Source of the DNA: DATAFF01 sp036257595
GTDB lineage: Bacteria; Pseudomonadota; Alphaproteobacteria; Rhizobiales; Aestuariivirgaceae
Direction of reading: 5' to 3'
Assembly (NCBI GenBank): GCA_036257595.1
Contig: DATAFF010000164.1
Location: 1-24,375, forward strand
DNA: 24,375 nt
In this document: one piece after another, positions 7,811-16,329 of the stretch
Numbering within the stretch: the first letter of the stretch is position 1
Layout: the number at the start of each line of letters is the position of its first letter
Program-made: the position numbers and the translations under genes
The notes under the pieces: generated by a model
What the model saw: the letters and a program-made list of their open reading frames with translations, nothing else
Databases searched by the model: none
Told to the model about the DNA's origin: nothing

Positions 7811-8404
7811 ATGGTGGTGCTCAACCGGATTTACACCAAGACGGGGGACAAAGGCACGACGGCGCTCGGCACCGGCGAACGGGTGAAGAAATCGGCGCTG
7901 CGGATCGAGGCCTATGGCACGGTCGACGAGACCAACGCGGTCATCGGCATGGTGCGGCTGCACCTGGCGGAGCCCGGATTTGCGGCGCTCGACCAGATGC
8001 TGGGGCTGATCCAGAACGATCTGTTCGATCTCGGGGCCGATCTCTGCACGCCGCAACGCGGCGTCAAGGAGGGGCAGGAGGCGCTGCGGATCGTTGCCGC
8101 CCAGGTCGAGCGGCTGGAACGGCAGATCGATGCGCTCAATGAGGCGCTGCCGCCCTTGCGGTCCTTCGTTCTGCCCGGCGGTCATCCGGCCGCAGCGCAT
8201 CTCCATCTCGCACGCACGGTGTGCCGGCGGGCCGAGCGGGCGATGGTGGCGCTCAAGGAAGTGCCGGGCGAAGACGTCTCGGACGATGCGCTCAGCTATG
8301 CCAACCGGCTGTCGGATTTCCTGTTCGTCGCCTCACGCTTCGTCAATGCGCAAAGCGCCGGTGACGTGCTGTGGGTGCCGGGCAAATCGCGCGGGGAGAG
8401 TTGA
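7811..8404 (+). CDS. PduO-type ATP:cob(I)alamin adenosyltransferase
   Basis: A 197-residue enzyme that transfers the adenosyl group of ATP to cob(I)alamin, making coenzyme B12 for mutases such as methylmalonyl-CoA mutase. The N-terminal ATP-binding motif YTKTGDKGTT is at residues 8-17, RRAER follows LARTVC near 133-143, and the C-terminal signature NRLSDFLFVASR is at 165-176. Three in-frame ATGs occur at 7802, 7805 and 7811. I chose 7811 because GGGAG at 7797-7801 is then 9 bases upstream and MVVLNRIYTKTGD matches the usual family start. The gene is followed after 9 bases by the rhomboid gene, probably as one transcript. Confidence 0.92.
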   Translation: MVVLNRIYTKTGDKGTTALGTGERVKKSALRIEAYGTVDETNAVIGMVRLHLAEPGFAALDQMLGLIQNDLFDLGADLCTPQRGVKEGQEALRIVAAQVERLERQIDALNEALPPLRSFVLPGGHPAAAHLHLARTVCRRAERAMVALKEVPGEDVSDDALSYANRLSDFLFVASRFVNAQSAGDVLWVPGKSRGES

Positions 8405-8413
8405 GGGGCGGCG

Positions 8414-9172
8414 ATGTTCATCCCTCTTCACGACGATGCGCCATTGCGGATCATCCGCTTCCAGCTCGTCAATGGCGCGCTCATCGCGGTCAACGTGCTG
8501 GTGCTGCTCTACAGTCACCTGATCCTCGGCGGGACGAGCGAAGAGCAATTCCAGATGGTGACCGGGATCATTCCGGCGGTGCTTTACGACCGGGCGACGC
8601 TCCCGCCCGATTTCGTGCACATCCCCGAGCAGCTGACGCTCGTCACCTACATGTTCGTCCATGCCGACTGGTTTCATCTCCTGACCAACATGCTGTTCCT
8701 GTGGGTGTTCGGCGACAATGTCGAGGACGCCTATGGCCATGTCGGCTATCTCGTCTTCTATCTGTTCTGCGGCGTCGCGGCAGGCTTCATCCATGCGGTG
8801 ATGTTCCCCAATTCGGAGATGCCGCTGATCGGGGCATCGGGGGCAGTGTCGGGGGTGCTCGCCGCCTATCTGGTGCTGCTGCCGCGGGCCCGGGTGTGGA
8901 TCCTGGTGCTGTTCCGGCTGCCGCTCCGGGTCCCGGCGGCGCTGGCGCTCATCGGCTGGATCGTGGTGCAGGTGGTGAGCCTCTTTGCGCTGACCGACGA
9001 TGAGAGCGTGTCGGTGGCATGGTGGGCCCATATTGGCGGCTTCGCCACCGGGCTCTTGATCACGCTTTTGCTGCGCAGCCGGCTCCGGGAGCGGCTCGAG
9101 AGCGAGCTCAAGGTCGCATCTGACCTGCCCAATGCCGGTCAAGGCGTTGACTCGGCCCGGGTGCGTCACTAG
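8414..9172 (+). CDS. Rhomboid-family intramembrane serine protease
   Basis: A 252-residue polytopic protein with the rhomboid catalytic dyad: GASGAVSG at 140-147 (nucleophile Ser142) and His206 in AHIGGFATG. The supporting HxxxN motif is at His88-Asn92 in FHLLTNMLFLWVFGDNVE. About six membrane helices are visible, with a soluble charged tail after residue 220 (RSRLRERLESELK). It has GAGGGG ahead of the ATG. Rhomboids cleave membrane-spanning substrates; the substrate here is unknown. It probably shares a transcript with the adenosyltransferase gene, an arrangement with no obvious functional meaning. Its last codons overlap a promoter-like sequence for etfB. Confidence 0.92.
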   Translation: MFIPLHDDAPLRIIRFQLVNGALIAVNVLVLLYSHLILGGTSEEQFQMVTGIIPAVLYDRATLPPDFVHIPEQLTLVTYMFVHADWFHLLTNMLFLWVFGDNVEDAYGHVGYLVFYLFCGVAAGFIHAVMFPNSEMPLIGASGAVSGVLAAYLVLLPRARVWILVLFRLPLRVPAALALIGWIVVQVVSLFALTDDESVSVAWWAHIGGFATGLLITLLLRSRLRERLESELKVASDLPNAGQGVDSARVRH

Positions 9173-9175
9173 GGT
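9147..9175 (+). promoter_or_regulatory. Putative housekeeping promoter of etfBA
   Basis: TTGACT (9147-9152), 17-base spacer, TAGGGT (9170-9175). The -10 overlaps the TAG stop codon of the rhomboid gene. The predicted start is near 9182, giving a leader of about 29 bases before etfB. Confidence 0.5.
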
Positions 9176-9210
9176 CCGCGCCGCTCACTGGCCTCGAAGA
9201 GATCTCGCCC

Positions 9211-9960
9211 ATGAAGGTTCTGGTCGCTGTCAAGCGCGTCGTCGATTTCAACGTCAAAATCCGCGTCAAGGCGGACGGCTCGGGAGTCGAGCTCGCCAAT
9301 GTGAAGATGTCGATGAACCCGTTCGACGAGATCGGCGTCGAGGAGGCGGTGAGGCTCAAGGAGGCCGGCAAGGCGAGCGAGATCGTCGCGGTGTCGATCG
9401 GACCGCAGCAGGCGCAGGAGACCATCCGCACGGCGCTGGCGATGGGCGCCGATCGGGGCATCCTGGTGAAGGTCGACGGGCAGGTCGAGCCCTTGGCGGT
9501 GGCCAAGATCCTCAAAGGGATCGTCGAGGCCGAGAAGCCGGGGCTGGTCATCCTCGGGAAGCAGGCGATCGACGATGATTGCAATCAGACCGGCCAGATG
9601 CTGGCGGCGCTGCTCGGATGGGCGCAGGGCACTTTCGCCTCGAAGGTCGAGATCGAAGGCGAGCATGCGATCGTCACCCGCGAGATCGATGGCGGGCTGC
9701 AGACGCTGAAGCTTCGGATGCCGCTGATCATCACCACCGATCTCAGGCTCAACCAGCCGCGCTATGCGTCGCTGCCGAACATCATGAAGGCGAAGAAGAA
9801 GCCGCTCGACGAGAAGACGCCGGCCGATTACGGGGTCGACGTGACGCCGCGGCTCAAGGTGCTGAGCACCACCGAGCCGCCGCGGCGACAGGCCGGCCAG
9901 CGGGTGAAGACGATCGCCGAGCTCGTGGACAAGCTGAAGAATGAAGCAGGAGTGATCTGA
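9211..9960 (+). CDS. etfB: Electron transfer flavoprotein beta subunit
   Basis: The 249-residue small subunit of the FAD/AMP-containing heterodimer that takes electrons from acyl-CoA and other dehydrogenases and passes them to ETF:ubiquinone oxidoreductase. It matches the group I (mitochondrial-type) ETF-beta closely. The AMP-binding segment GKQAIDDDCNQTGQM is at 116-130, and the recognition loop QPRYASLPNIMKAKKK is at 182-197, including the dehydrogenase-docking Leu188 and flanking lysines of the type methylated in mitochondria. The stop codon is 2 bases before the etfA ATG, so the two subunits are co-translated. Length and motifs are complete. Confidence 0.97.
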   Translation: MKVLVAVKRVVDFNVKIRVKADGSGVELANVKMSMNPFDEIGVEEAVRLKEAGKASEIVAVSIGPQQAQETIRTALAMGADRGILVKVDGQVEPLAVAKILKGIVEAEKPGLVILGKQAIDDDCNQTGQMLAALLGWAQGTFASKVEIEGEHAIVTREIDGGLQTLKLRMPLIITTDLRLNQPRYASLPNIMKAKKKPLDEKTPADYGVDVTPRLKVLSTTEPPRRQAGQRVKTIAELVDKLKNEAGVI

Positions 9961-9962
9961 CG

Positions 9963-10904
9963 ATGGCCGTCCTCCTCATTGCAGAGCATGACAATCAGGG
10001 TTTGCGGGACGCCACCAGCAAGGCGCTGACCGCAGCACTTGAGCTCGGCTCGGACGTGCATGTGCTGGTGGCAGGCAAGAATGCGCAAGGCGCAGCCGCC
10101 GAGGCGGCCAAGCTCGCGGGCGTGAAGAAGGTGCTGCTCAGCGAGGCGGATTGCTTCGAGCGGCCGCTCGCCGAGCCGCTGGCGGCGCTCGTGGTGTCGC
10201 TTGCCCCGAGCTACGACACGATCGTCGCGGCGGCGACCACCAACGGCAAGAACTACGCGCCCCGCATCGCAGCGCTGCTCGACGTCATGCAGATCTCCGA
10301 GATCACCGCGGTGAAGTCGCCCGACACGTTCGAGCGGCTGATCTATGCCGGCAATGCCATCCAGACGGTGCAGTCGAGCGAACCCAAGAAGGTGCTGACG
10401 GTACGCACAGCCGGCTTCCAGGCGACCGGCCAGGGCGGCGATGCGCCGGTCGAGTCGGTGGCGGCGGCGAGCGATCCCGGCCTCTCGGTTTATCAGGGGG
10501 AGAATCTGTCGCGTTCCGACCGGCCGGAGCTGACGTCGGCCCGGATCGTCATCTCGGGCGGCCGCGGCATGCAGAATGGCGAGAATTTCAAGCTGCTGGA
10601 GAAGGTGGCGGACAAGCTGTCGGCGGCAGTCGGCGCGTCGCGGGCGGCGGTCGATGCCGGCTTCGTGCCCAATGATTACCAGGTCGGGCAGACCGGCAAG
10701 GTGGTGGCGCCGGAGCTCTATATCGCGGTCGGCATATCGGGGGCGATCCAGCATCTCGCCGGGATGAAGGATTCCAAGGTGATCGTCGCCATCAACAAGG
10801 ACGAGGAGGCGCCGATCTTTCAGGTGGCCGATTATGGACTTGTTGCCGATTTGTTCCAGGCGGTGCCGGAACTCGAGAGCGAACTTTCCAAGCGCGGTTA
10901 CTGA
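9963..10904 (+). CDS. etfA: Electron transfer flavoprotein alpha subunit
   Basis: The 313-residue FAD-carrying subunit of ETF. The N-terminal domain (about 1-190) precedes the FAD-binding C-terminal domain with SGGRGMQNGENF at about 198-209, GFVPNDYQVGQTGKVVAPELYIA, and GISGAIQHLAGM at about 257-268. All are typical of the group I ETF alpha subunit. CAGGAG lies about 11 bases ahead of the ATG, inside the end of etfB. It works with etfB in fatty-acid and amino-acid oxidation, matching the 3-hydroxyacyl-CoA dehydrogenase gene that follows. Confidence 0.97.
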   Translation: MAVLLIAEHDNQGLRDATSKALTAALELGSDVHVLVAGKNAQGAAAEAAKLAGVKKVLLSEADCFERPLAEPLAALVVSLAPSYDTIVAAATTNGKNYAPRIAALLDVMQISEITAVKSPDTFERLIYAGNAIQTVQSSEPKKVLTVRTAGFQATGQGGDAPVESVAAASDPGLSVYQGENLSRSDRPELTSARIVISGGRGMQNGENFKLLEKVADKLSAAVGASRAAVDAGFVPNDYQVGQTGKVVAPELYIAVGISGAIQHLAGMKDSKVIVAINKDEEAPIFQVADYGLVADLFQAVPELESELSKRGY

Positions 10905-10915
10905 TCCTTCGGCGG

Positions 10916-10932
10916 TGCACTCCCGCAGTGCA
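10916..10932. promoter_or_regulatory. Inverted repeat TGCACT-N5-AGTGCA, possible operator
   Basis: A perfect 6-bp inverted repeat with a 5-base gap (CCCGC) lies between etfA and the 3-hydroxybutyryl-CoA dehydrogenase gene, about 30 bases upstream of a promoter-like sequence. There is no T-run, so it is not an intrinsic terminator. The form suits a dimeric repressor or activator site, but the protein cannot be named. Confidence 0.3.
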
Positions 10933-10964
10933 ACGAAATCCATACCGCAGGTGCGAAAACACGC

Positions 10965-10993
10965 TTGTCGCGCTGGCTCCAGCGTTATAGGCT
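10965..10993 (+). promoter_or_regulatory. Possible promoter of the 3-hydroxybutyryl-CoA dehydrogenase gene
   Basis: TTGTCG (10965-10970), 17-base spacer, TAGGCT (10988-10993). It has the same layout as the etfB candidate and lies about 30 bases before the ATG at 11022. Confidence 0.4.
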
Positions 10994-11021
10994 CGCGTGC
11001 TTTCGAACGGGTGACGTGACT

Positions 11022-11897
11022 ATGAGGATTCGGAGCGTTGGCGTCATCGGCGCCGGCCAGATGGGCAACGGAATCGCACATGTGTGCGCGGTTGCCGGGT
11101 ATGAAGTCGGTCTCTACGACCAATCGGACGAAAAAATCGAAGCGGCACTGTCGACGATCAGGAAGAACCTGGCGCGCAGCGTGAAGTCCGGCCGGATCCG
11201 GCCGGAGCAGGAAAGCGAAGCCCTGCGGCGAATCCGCACCGTCAGCGGCCTCGAAAGCCTGGGCGACAGCGATCTCGTCATCGAGACCGCGGTCGAGGAC
11301 GAGCAGGTCAAGCGCAAGATCTTTGCGGCGCTGTGCCCGGTCCTCAAGAAGGACGCGATCATCGGCACCAACACATCTTCGCTGTCAATCACCCGGCTCG
11401 CCGCCTCGACGGACCGGCCGGAGCAGTTCATCGGCATTCATTTCATGAATCCGGTGCCGCTGATGGAGCTGGTGGAGGTCATTCGCGGCATCGCCACCGA
11501 CGATCAGACCTTCGCGACGGTGAAGGAATTCGCGAGCTCCCTCGGCAAGACCATCGCGGTGGCCGAGGATTTCCCCGCCTTCATCGTCAACCGCATCCTG
11601 CTGCCGATGATCAACGAGGCGGTCTACACGCTTTATGAGGGGGTAGGGTCGGTCGAGGCCATCGACACCGCCATGCGGCTCGGGGCGCATCACCCGATGG
11701 GACCGCTCGAGCTTGCCGATTTCATCGGCCTCGACACCTGCCTGGCGGTGATGCAGGTGCTCTATGAGGGCCTGGCGGATTCGAAATACCGGCCGTGTCC
11801 GCTGCTCGTCAAATATGTGGAAGCGGGCTGGCTCGGGCGAAAGACCCAGCGCGGCTTCTACGATTACCGCGGCGAGAAGCCAGTCCCCACCCGCTAA
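11022..11897 (+). CDS. hbd: 3-hydroxybutyryl-CoA dehydrogenase
   Basis: A 291-residue NAD(P)-dependent L-3-hydroxyacyl-CoA dehydrogenase, converting 3-hydroxybutyryl-CoA to acetoacetyl-CoA and back. The Rossmann motif GAGQMG is at 10-15. The catalytic set Ser119, His140 (GIHFMNPVP), Glu152 and Asn190 (FIVNRIL) is in place. The C-terminal domain has the usual HHPMGPLELADFIGLD and ends with RGFYDY. The frame is open back to 10965, but the ATG at 11022 fits the family start (MRIRSVGVIGAG); a GTG two codons earlier is possible. The gene lies after etfBA in the same direction, with its own likely promoter, and is followed by an intrinsic terminator. Confidence 0.94.
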   Translation: MRIRSVGVIGAGQMGNGIAHVCAVAGYEVGLYDQSDEKIEAALSTIRKNLARSVKSGRIRPEQESEALRRIRTVSGLESLGDSDLVIETAVEDEQVKRKIFAALCPVLKKDAIIGTNTSSLSITRLAASTDRPEQFIGIHFMNPVPLMELVEVIRGIATDDQTFATVKEFASSLGKTIAVAEDFPAFIVNRILLPMINEAVYTLYEGVGSVEAIDTAMRLGAHHPMGPLELADFIGLDTCLAVMQVLYEGLADSKYRPCPLLVKYVEAGWLGRKTQRGFYDYRGEKPVPTR

Positions 11898-11898
11898 T

Positions 11899-11922
11899 CC
11901 GCTCGCTTCAGAGCGGCTTTTT
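11899..11922 (+). terminator. Intrinsic terminator after the hydroxybutyryl-CoA dehydrogenase gene
   Basis: A stem CCGCTC / GAGCGG with a 6-base loop is followed by CTTTTT. It begins one base after the TAA stop. It overlaps the 3' end of the convergent thioredoxin gene, so the two genes are packed with only 10 bases between stop codons. Confidence 0.75.
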
Positions 11923-12576
11923 CGTCTCTGTTGCAGCGCCCTCGGCGATGGCGGCCCTGATCAGCTGCTCGGCCTCCGGCGTATTCCACTCGGCCGGACC
12001 GAGCAGGCGGCCGATCTCGCGTCCCTGGCGATCGACAAGCACCGATGCCGGCAGACCGATGGCCTGGAGCGCGCCCAGGGCCTTGGAGGAGGGGTCGACA
12101 TAGAGCTTGAGGGCGGTTGCCTTCGCCTCGTCGAGAAAGGCGGCGGATGCGCCAGCGCCCTTGCGGTCGATGCTGATGGCGAGGACCTCGAAATCCGCAC
12201 CCCCGAGCTTCGACTGCAACTCTGCCAGCGCCGGCATCTCCTTGCGACAGGGCGCGCACCAGGTCGCCCAGAGATTGACGAGGGTCACCTTGCCGCGCCA
12301 GTCCGACAGCTTGAGCGGCTTGCCCGCGCCATCGGCAAAGGCGAGGTCGGCGACCGCCGGACGCTGCGGCTTGACCACGAAGGCGGCGAGCGGACCGGTG
12401 GCCATGGCGCGGGTGATCGGCCCGGGCGCGCCGGCAGTCGCCCTTGGCGGCGACGCAGGGTTGCTCCCCGGGTTGAGGATCGGGTACATCGCATAGGCTG
12501 CAGCGATGAGCCCCAGGGCAACGAGAATCGCTGCCGCGCGCCACCATGGGATGCGAGAGCTGTCGGCGCCTGTCAT
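11908..12576 (-). CDS. tlpA: TlpA-like membrane-anchored thiol:disulfide thioredoxin
   Basis: A 222-residue protein with one N-terminal membrane anchor (about residues 13-33) and a periplasmic thioredoxin domain. The active site is WCAPC within LVNLWATWCAPCRKEMP. The helix-strand order and the PASVLVDRQGREIGR cis-proline region match the TlpA/ResA/AhpC-TSA group. TlpA reduces periplasmic thiols, for example in cytochrome c oxidase CuA assembly. The start at 12576 (MTGADSSRIPWW) is chosen because the frame extending to 13359 only reads antisense through argH. It is divergent from argH with 36 bases between start codons, a neighbour arrangement I have seen in this order. Function beyond thiol reduction is inferred. 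Confidence 0.92.
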   Translation of the reverse strand: MTGADSSRIPWWRAAAILVALGLIAAAYAMYPILNPGSNPASPPRATAGAPGPITRAMATGPLAAFVVKPQRPAVADLAFADGAGKPLKLSDWRGKVTLVNLWATWCAPCRKEMPALAELQSKLGGADFEVLAISIDRKGAGASAAFLDEAKATALKLYVDPSSKALGALQAIGLPASVLVDRQGREIGRLLGPAEWNTPEAEQLIRAAIAEGAATETKKPL

Positions 12577-12612
12577 GGTGTAACCCGTTTCGGAATTTCG
12601 AAAGCTGCTGTC

Positions 12613-14004
12613 ATGACCAATAAGATGTGGGGCGGCCGTTTTGCCTCCGGACCGGCCTCGATCATGGAGGAGATCAATGCCTCGATCGATTTCGATCGGC
12701 GGCTCTGGCGGGAGGATATCGCCGGCTCGGCGGCGCATTGCAAGATGCTGGTGGCGCAGGGGATCATCGCCAAGGAGGATGGAGAAGCGATTCTCAAGGG
12801 GCTCGAGCAGATCCAGGGCGAGATCGAGGGCGGCAGCTTCGCGTTCTCGCGGGCGCTGGAGGACATCCACCTCAATATCGAAAGCCGGCTCAAGGAGCTG
12901 ATCGGACCAGCGGCGGGACGGCTCCATACGGCACGGTCGCGCAACGACCAGGTGGCGACCGATTTCCGGCTGTTCGTGCGGCAGGCGAGCGAGGCGCTGG
13001 AGGCGGCGATCGAGGCGCTGCAGCGGGCGCTGGCGCGGCAGGCACTGAAGCACGCGGCAACCGTCATGCCGGGCTTCACCCACCTCCAGTCGGCCCAACC
13101 GGTCACGCTCGGCCATCATCTGCTCGCCTATGTGGAGATGTTCTCGCGCGACCGCGGGCGCTTCGCCGATGCGCGGCTGCGGATGAACGAGTGCCCGCTC
13201 GGGGCGGCGGCGCTTGCCGGCACCTCCTTCGCCATCGATCGCGATCAGACGGCACAAGCGCTCGGCTTCGCTCGGCCGATGCGCAACTCGATCGATGCGG
13301 TGTCGGATCGCGACTTCGCGCTGGAAGTGCTGGCGGCGGCGACGATCGCGGCGACCCATCTGTCGCGGCTTGGCGAGGAGGTGGTGCTGTGGTGCTCCTC
13401 GCCATTCGGCTTCGTCGGACTGTCGGATGCCTTCACCACCGGATCGTCGATCATGCCGCAGAAGCGCAATCCCGATGCGGCGGAGCTCACGCGCGCCAAG
13501 GTGGGGCGCATTCTCGGGGCGTTCACGGCGCTGACGGTGGTGATGAAGGGGCTGCCGATGACTTATTCGAAGGACATGCAGGAGGACAAGCAGCCGTTCT
13601 TCGATGCGATCGACAATCTGTCGCTGGCGATTGCGGCGATGACCGGAGTGGTCGGCGATCTACGTCCACATGTCGAGCGGCTGAAGGAGGCCGCGGCGGC
13701 GGGACATGCGACGGCGACCGACCTTGCCGACTGGCTGGTGTCGCGGCTCGGCATGCCGTTCCGCGAGGCGCATCACGTGACCGGCCGGCTGGTGGCCGAG
13801 GCCGACCGCAAGGGATGCGCTCTGGCGGAGCTGTCGCTCAGCGATCTCAAGGCGGTCGAGCCGCTCATCACAGCGGAGATCTTCGACGTTCTGACAGTGG
13901 AAAACTCGGTGGCATCGCGGCGGAGCTATGGCGGCACGGCGCCGGAAAATGTCCGGAAAGCTGCCGAAATCTGGCTTGCCGAGCTCGGCGAGCCGAAACC
14001 GTGA
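12613..14004 (+). CDS. argH: Argininosuccinate lyase
   Basis: A 463-residue cytosolic enzyme cleaving argininosuccinate to arginine and fumarate, the last step of arginine synthesis. It carries the fumarase/aspartase superfamily signature GSSIMPQKRNPD at 277-288 (flexible loop with the catalytic serine), HTARSRND at 105-112, and GFTHLQSAQP with His157. The start is the ATG at 12613 (MTNKMWGGRF), the standard N-terminus; longer upstream frames are antisense to tlpA. No strong ribosome site is visible. The short 36-base gap to tlpA means the two divergent promoters must overlap or lie in the opposite gene. It probably reads on into the small lipoprotein gene and lysA. Confidence 0.97.
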   Translation: MTNKMWGGRFASGPASIMEEINASIDFDRRLWREDIAGSAAHCKMLVAQGIIAKEDGEAILKGLEQIQGEIEGGSFAFSRALEDIHLNIESRLKELIGPAAGRLHTARSRNDQVATDFRLFVRQASEALEAAIEALQRALARQALKHAATVMPGFTHLQSAQPVTLGHHLLAYVEMFSRDRGRFADARLRMNECPLGAAALAGTSFAIDRDQTAQALGFARPMRNSIDAVSDRDFALEVLAAATIAATHLSRLGEEVVLWCSSPFGFVGLSDAFTTGSSIMPQKRNPDAAELTRAKVGRILGAFTALTVVMKGLPMTYSKDMQEDKQPFFDAIDNLSLAIAAMTGVVGDLRPHVERLKEAAAAGHATATDLADWLVSRLGMPFREAHHVTGRLVAEADRKGCALAELSLSDLKAVEPLITAEIFDVLTVENSVASRRSYGGTAPENVRKAAEIWLAELGEPKP

Positions 14005-14009
14005 AGCGC

Positions 14010-14039
14010 TTGGACAGCCGCGCCCTGGTGCTGTAGAAG
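14010..14039 (+). promoter_or_regulatory. Possible promoter of the lipoprotein-lysA pair
   Basis: TTGGAC (14010-14015), 18-base spacer, TAGAAG (14034-14039), immediately after the argH stop codon. The predicted leader is about 33 bases before the lipoprotein start at 14079. Confidence 0.35.
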
Positions 14040-14078
14040 GGAAGAATCCGTCCTGACGTTAGGAAGGCTCGCGTCTTC

Positions 14079-14219
14079 ATGCGCTCGATCCTGCTGGTGC
14101 TGGCTGCCACCTTGCTGCTCGCGGGCTGCGGCGCGCGCGGCCCGCTCGAGCCGCCGCCCGGCTCGACCGCCAGCCAGAAGCAGAAGAACCCCGATTTCAT
14201 CCTCGACAAGGCTATTTGA
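14079..14219 (+). CDS. lptM: LptM-like small outer-membrane lipoprotein
   Basis: A 46-residue lipoprotein. The signal peptide MRSILLVLAATLLLAG is followed by the lipobox cysteine (LLAGC, Cys17), then GARGPLEPPP and a short polar tail ending in FILDKAI. This is the layout of the LptM (YifL) family, which in E. coli helps assemble the LptDE lipopolysaccharide translocon at the outer membrane. GPLxxP right after the cysteine is the family hallmark. The position between argH and lysA is the usual one in alphaproteobacteria. AGGAAGG lies upstream of the ATG. The stop is 27 bases before the lysA start. Confidence 0.88.
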   Translation: MRSILLVLAATLLLAGCGARGPLEPPPGSTASQKQKNPDFILDKAI

Positions 14220-14246
14220 GCAAAGACGCTAAGAGACCGCCGGCCC

Positions 14247-15570
<1,324 letters not shown>

Positions 15571-15606
15571 GTGTTCGGGTACTTCGTTCGCACGCATGCG
15601 CGCCGC

Positions 15607-15670
15607 TCCCTTTACTCCCTTCGCCCCCGCGAAGCGGGGGAGAAGGTGCCCCGGAGGGGCGGATGAGGGG
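15607..15670. repeat. Left inverted repeat of the DUF559 cassette
   Basis: About 64 bases, the reverse complement of 16057-16119. The inner 34 bases (15637-15670) match perfectly. It contains two hairpins: CCCCCGC-GAA-GCGGGGG (15624-15640) and GCCCC-GGA-GGGGC (15648-15660). The outer ACTCCCTT block also matches. The hairpin nearest the edge differs in sequence from its partner but keeps the stem, suggesting selection on structure. Confidence 0.9.
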
Positions 15671-15691
15671 GGCTTTGCCGGGGGATGTACA

Positions 15692-16114
15692 ATGGCCGAC
15701 GATGAGACACTGCGCCGTCGCAGCAAACAACTGCGGCGTCATCAAACAAATGCCGAGGCTCTGTTATGGAGCGTTCTGCGCGACCGGCGACTCGAAGGCT
15801 TCAAGTTCCGGCGCCAAGTTGTCATAGCGAACTACATCGTCGATTTTCTGTGCAGCCGCGCCAGGCTCATCGTCGAGGTCGACGGGGCGACGCATTCGAG
15901 TCCTGAGGAGCTCGCATATGACAGAGAGCGAGAGCTCGTGCTGTCGCGCCTCGGCTTCCGAATACTCCGAGTCGGCAATCTCGACGTGTATCAGAATATT
16001 TCCAATGTTCTGTCGGCCGTGCTGACGGCTTTGCAGCAACAGATGCAGGCGGAAGACCCCTCATCCGCCCCTCCGGGGCACCTTCTCCCCGTCAGGACGG
16101 GGAGAAGGGAGTAA
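15692..16114 (+). CDS. DUF559 (Vsr-like nuclease fold) protein
   Basis: A 140-residue protein of the DUF559 family, related to very-short-patch-repair and other restriction-fold endonucleases. Residues 7-25 form the basic RRRSKQLRRHQTNAEALLW opening. The nuclease core FRRQVVIANYIVDFLC then RLIVEVDG at 39-65 provides Asp51, Glu62 and Asp64, the expected metal-binding set, followed by THSS and a YDRERELVLSRLGFRILR helix-strand. The ATG at 15692 has GGGGGAT about 8 bases upstream; an in-frame start at 15596 only reads through the left inverted repeat. Residues 123-140 (PSSAPPGHLLPV and on) are encoded by the right inverted repeat. Cellular function is not established. Alternatives are DNA repair nuclease, selfish-element nuclease or domesticated factor. 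Confidence 0.88.
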   Translation: MADDETLRRRSKQLRRHQTNAEALLWSVLRDRRLEGFKFRRQVVIANYIVDFLCSRARLIVEVDGATHSSPEELAYDRERELVLSRLGFRILRVGNLDVYQNISNVLSAVLTALQQQMQAEDPSSAPPGHLLPVRTGRRE

Positions 16115-16119
16115 GGGGA
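16057..16119. repeat. Right inverted repeat of the DUF559 cassette
   Basis: The partner of 15607-15670. It has the GCCCC-TCC-GGGGC hairpin (16067-16079), then a longer 13-bp stem, CCTTCTCCCCGTC / GACGGGGAGAAGG (16081-16108). It overlaps the end of the DUF559 coding frame, whose TAA stop lies at 16112-16114 near the outer edge. The strong stem at the mRNA end could serve as a 3' structure, but no T-run follows. Confidence 0.9.
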
Positions 16120-16148
16120 CAGCGCCTGCCGAGCAACTAAAGGGTCCG

Positions 16149-16209
16149 GGCAGTCGGCAGTCGGCAGTAGGGAAGGAAGTTCTCCTCTCACGGCCTACTG
16201 CCTAACGCC
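16149..16209 (+). repeat. GGCAGTA-family repeat, copy C
   Basis: A full copy with three heptamers, the first two as GGCAGTC and then GGCAGTAGGGA, followed by a short AGGA duplication, AGTTCTCCTCTCACGGCC and TACTGCCTAACGCC. The central 18 bases match copy B exactly, so B and C are the closest pair, although they lie on opposite sides of the DUF559 cassette. It lies upstream of the TIGR02302 gene. Confidence 0.85.
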
Positions 16210-16329
16210 GACTCCCCTAGCCAGTGCGATGACCAGGACACATCGGCCACCGAACTGCTGTGCCAATCAGCGGAAATCCTGCTGTCGGGGGAGCCATCGA
16301 CGGGCAAAACGTGTTAAGCGTCACATAGG

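Larger units (their letters stand above)
15607..16119. mobile_element. Candidate DUF559 cassette bounded by inverted repeats
   Basis: A compact unit of about 513 bases: left repeat, one gene, right repeat, nothing else. The gene start codon is 22 bases inside the left repeat, and its reading frame runs into the right one. There is no transposase, so movement would need help in trans or an activity of the DUF559 protein itself. A 5-base GCGCC occurs just outside both ends (15600-15604 and 16122-16126) and could be a target duplication, although such a short GC word may be chance. Mobility is inferred. Confidence 0.5.

Noticed and set aside
12577..13359. Upstream extension of the tlpA frame to 483 codons
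   Set aside because: The extra part is antisense to argH; the membrane anchor and thioredoxin domain begin from 12576.
15596..15691. 32-codon upstream extension of the DUF559 gene
   Set aside because: It only translates the left inverted repeat; the ATG at 15692 has a good ribosome site and begins the conserved region.
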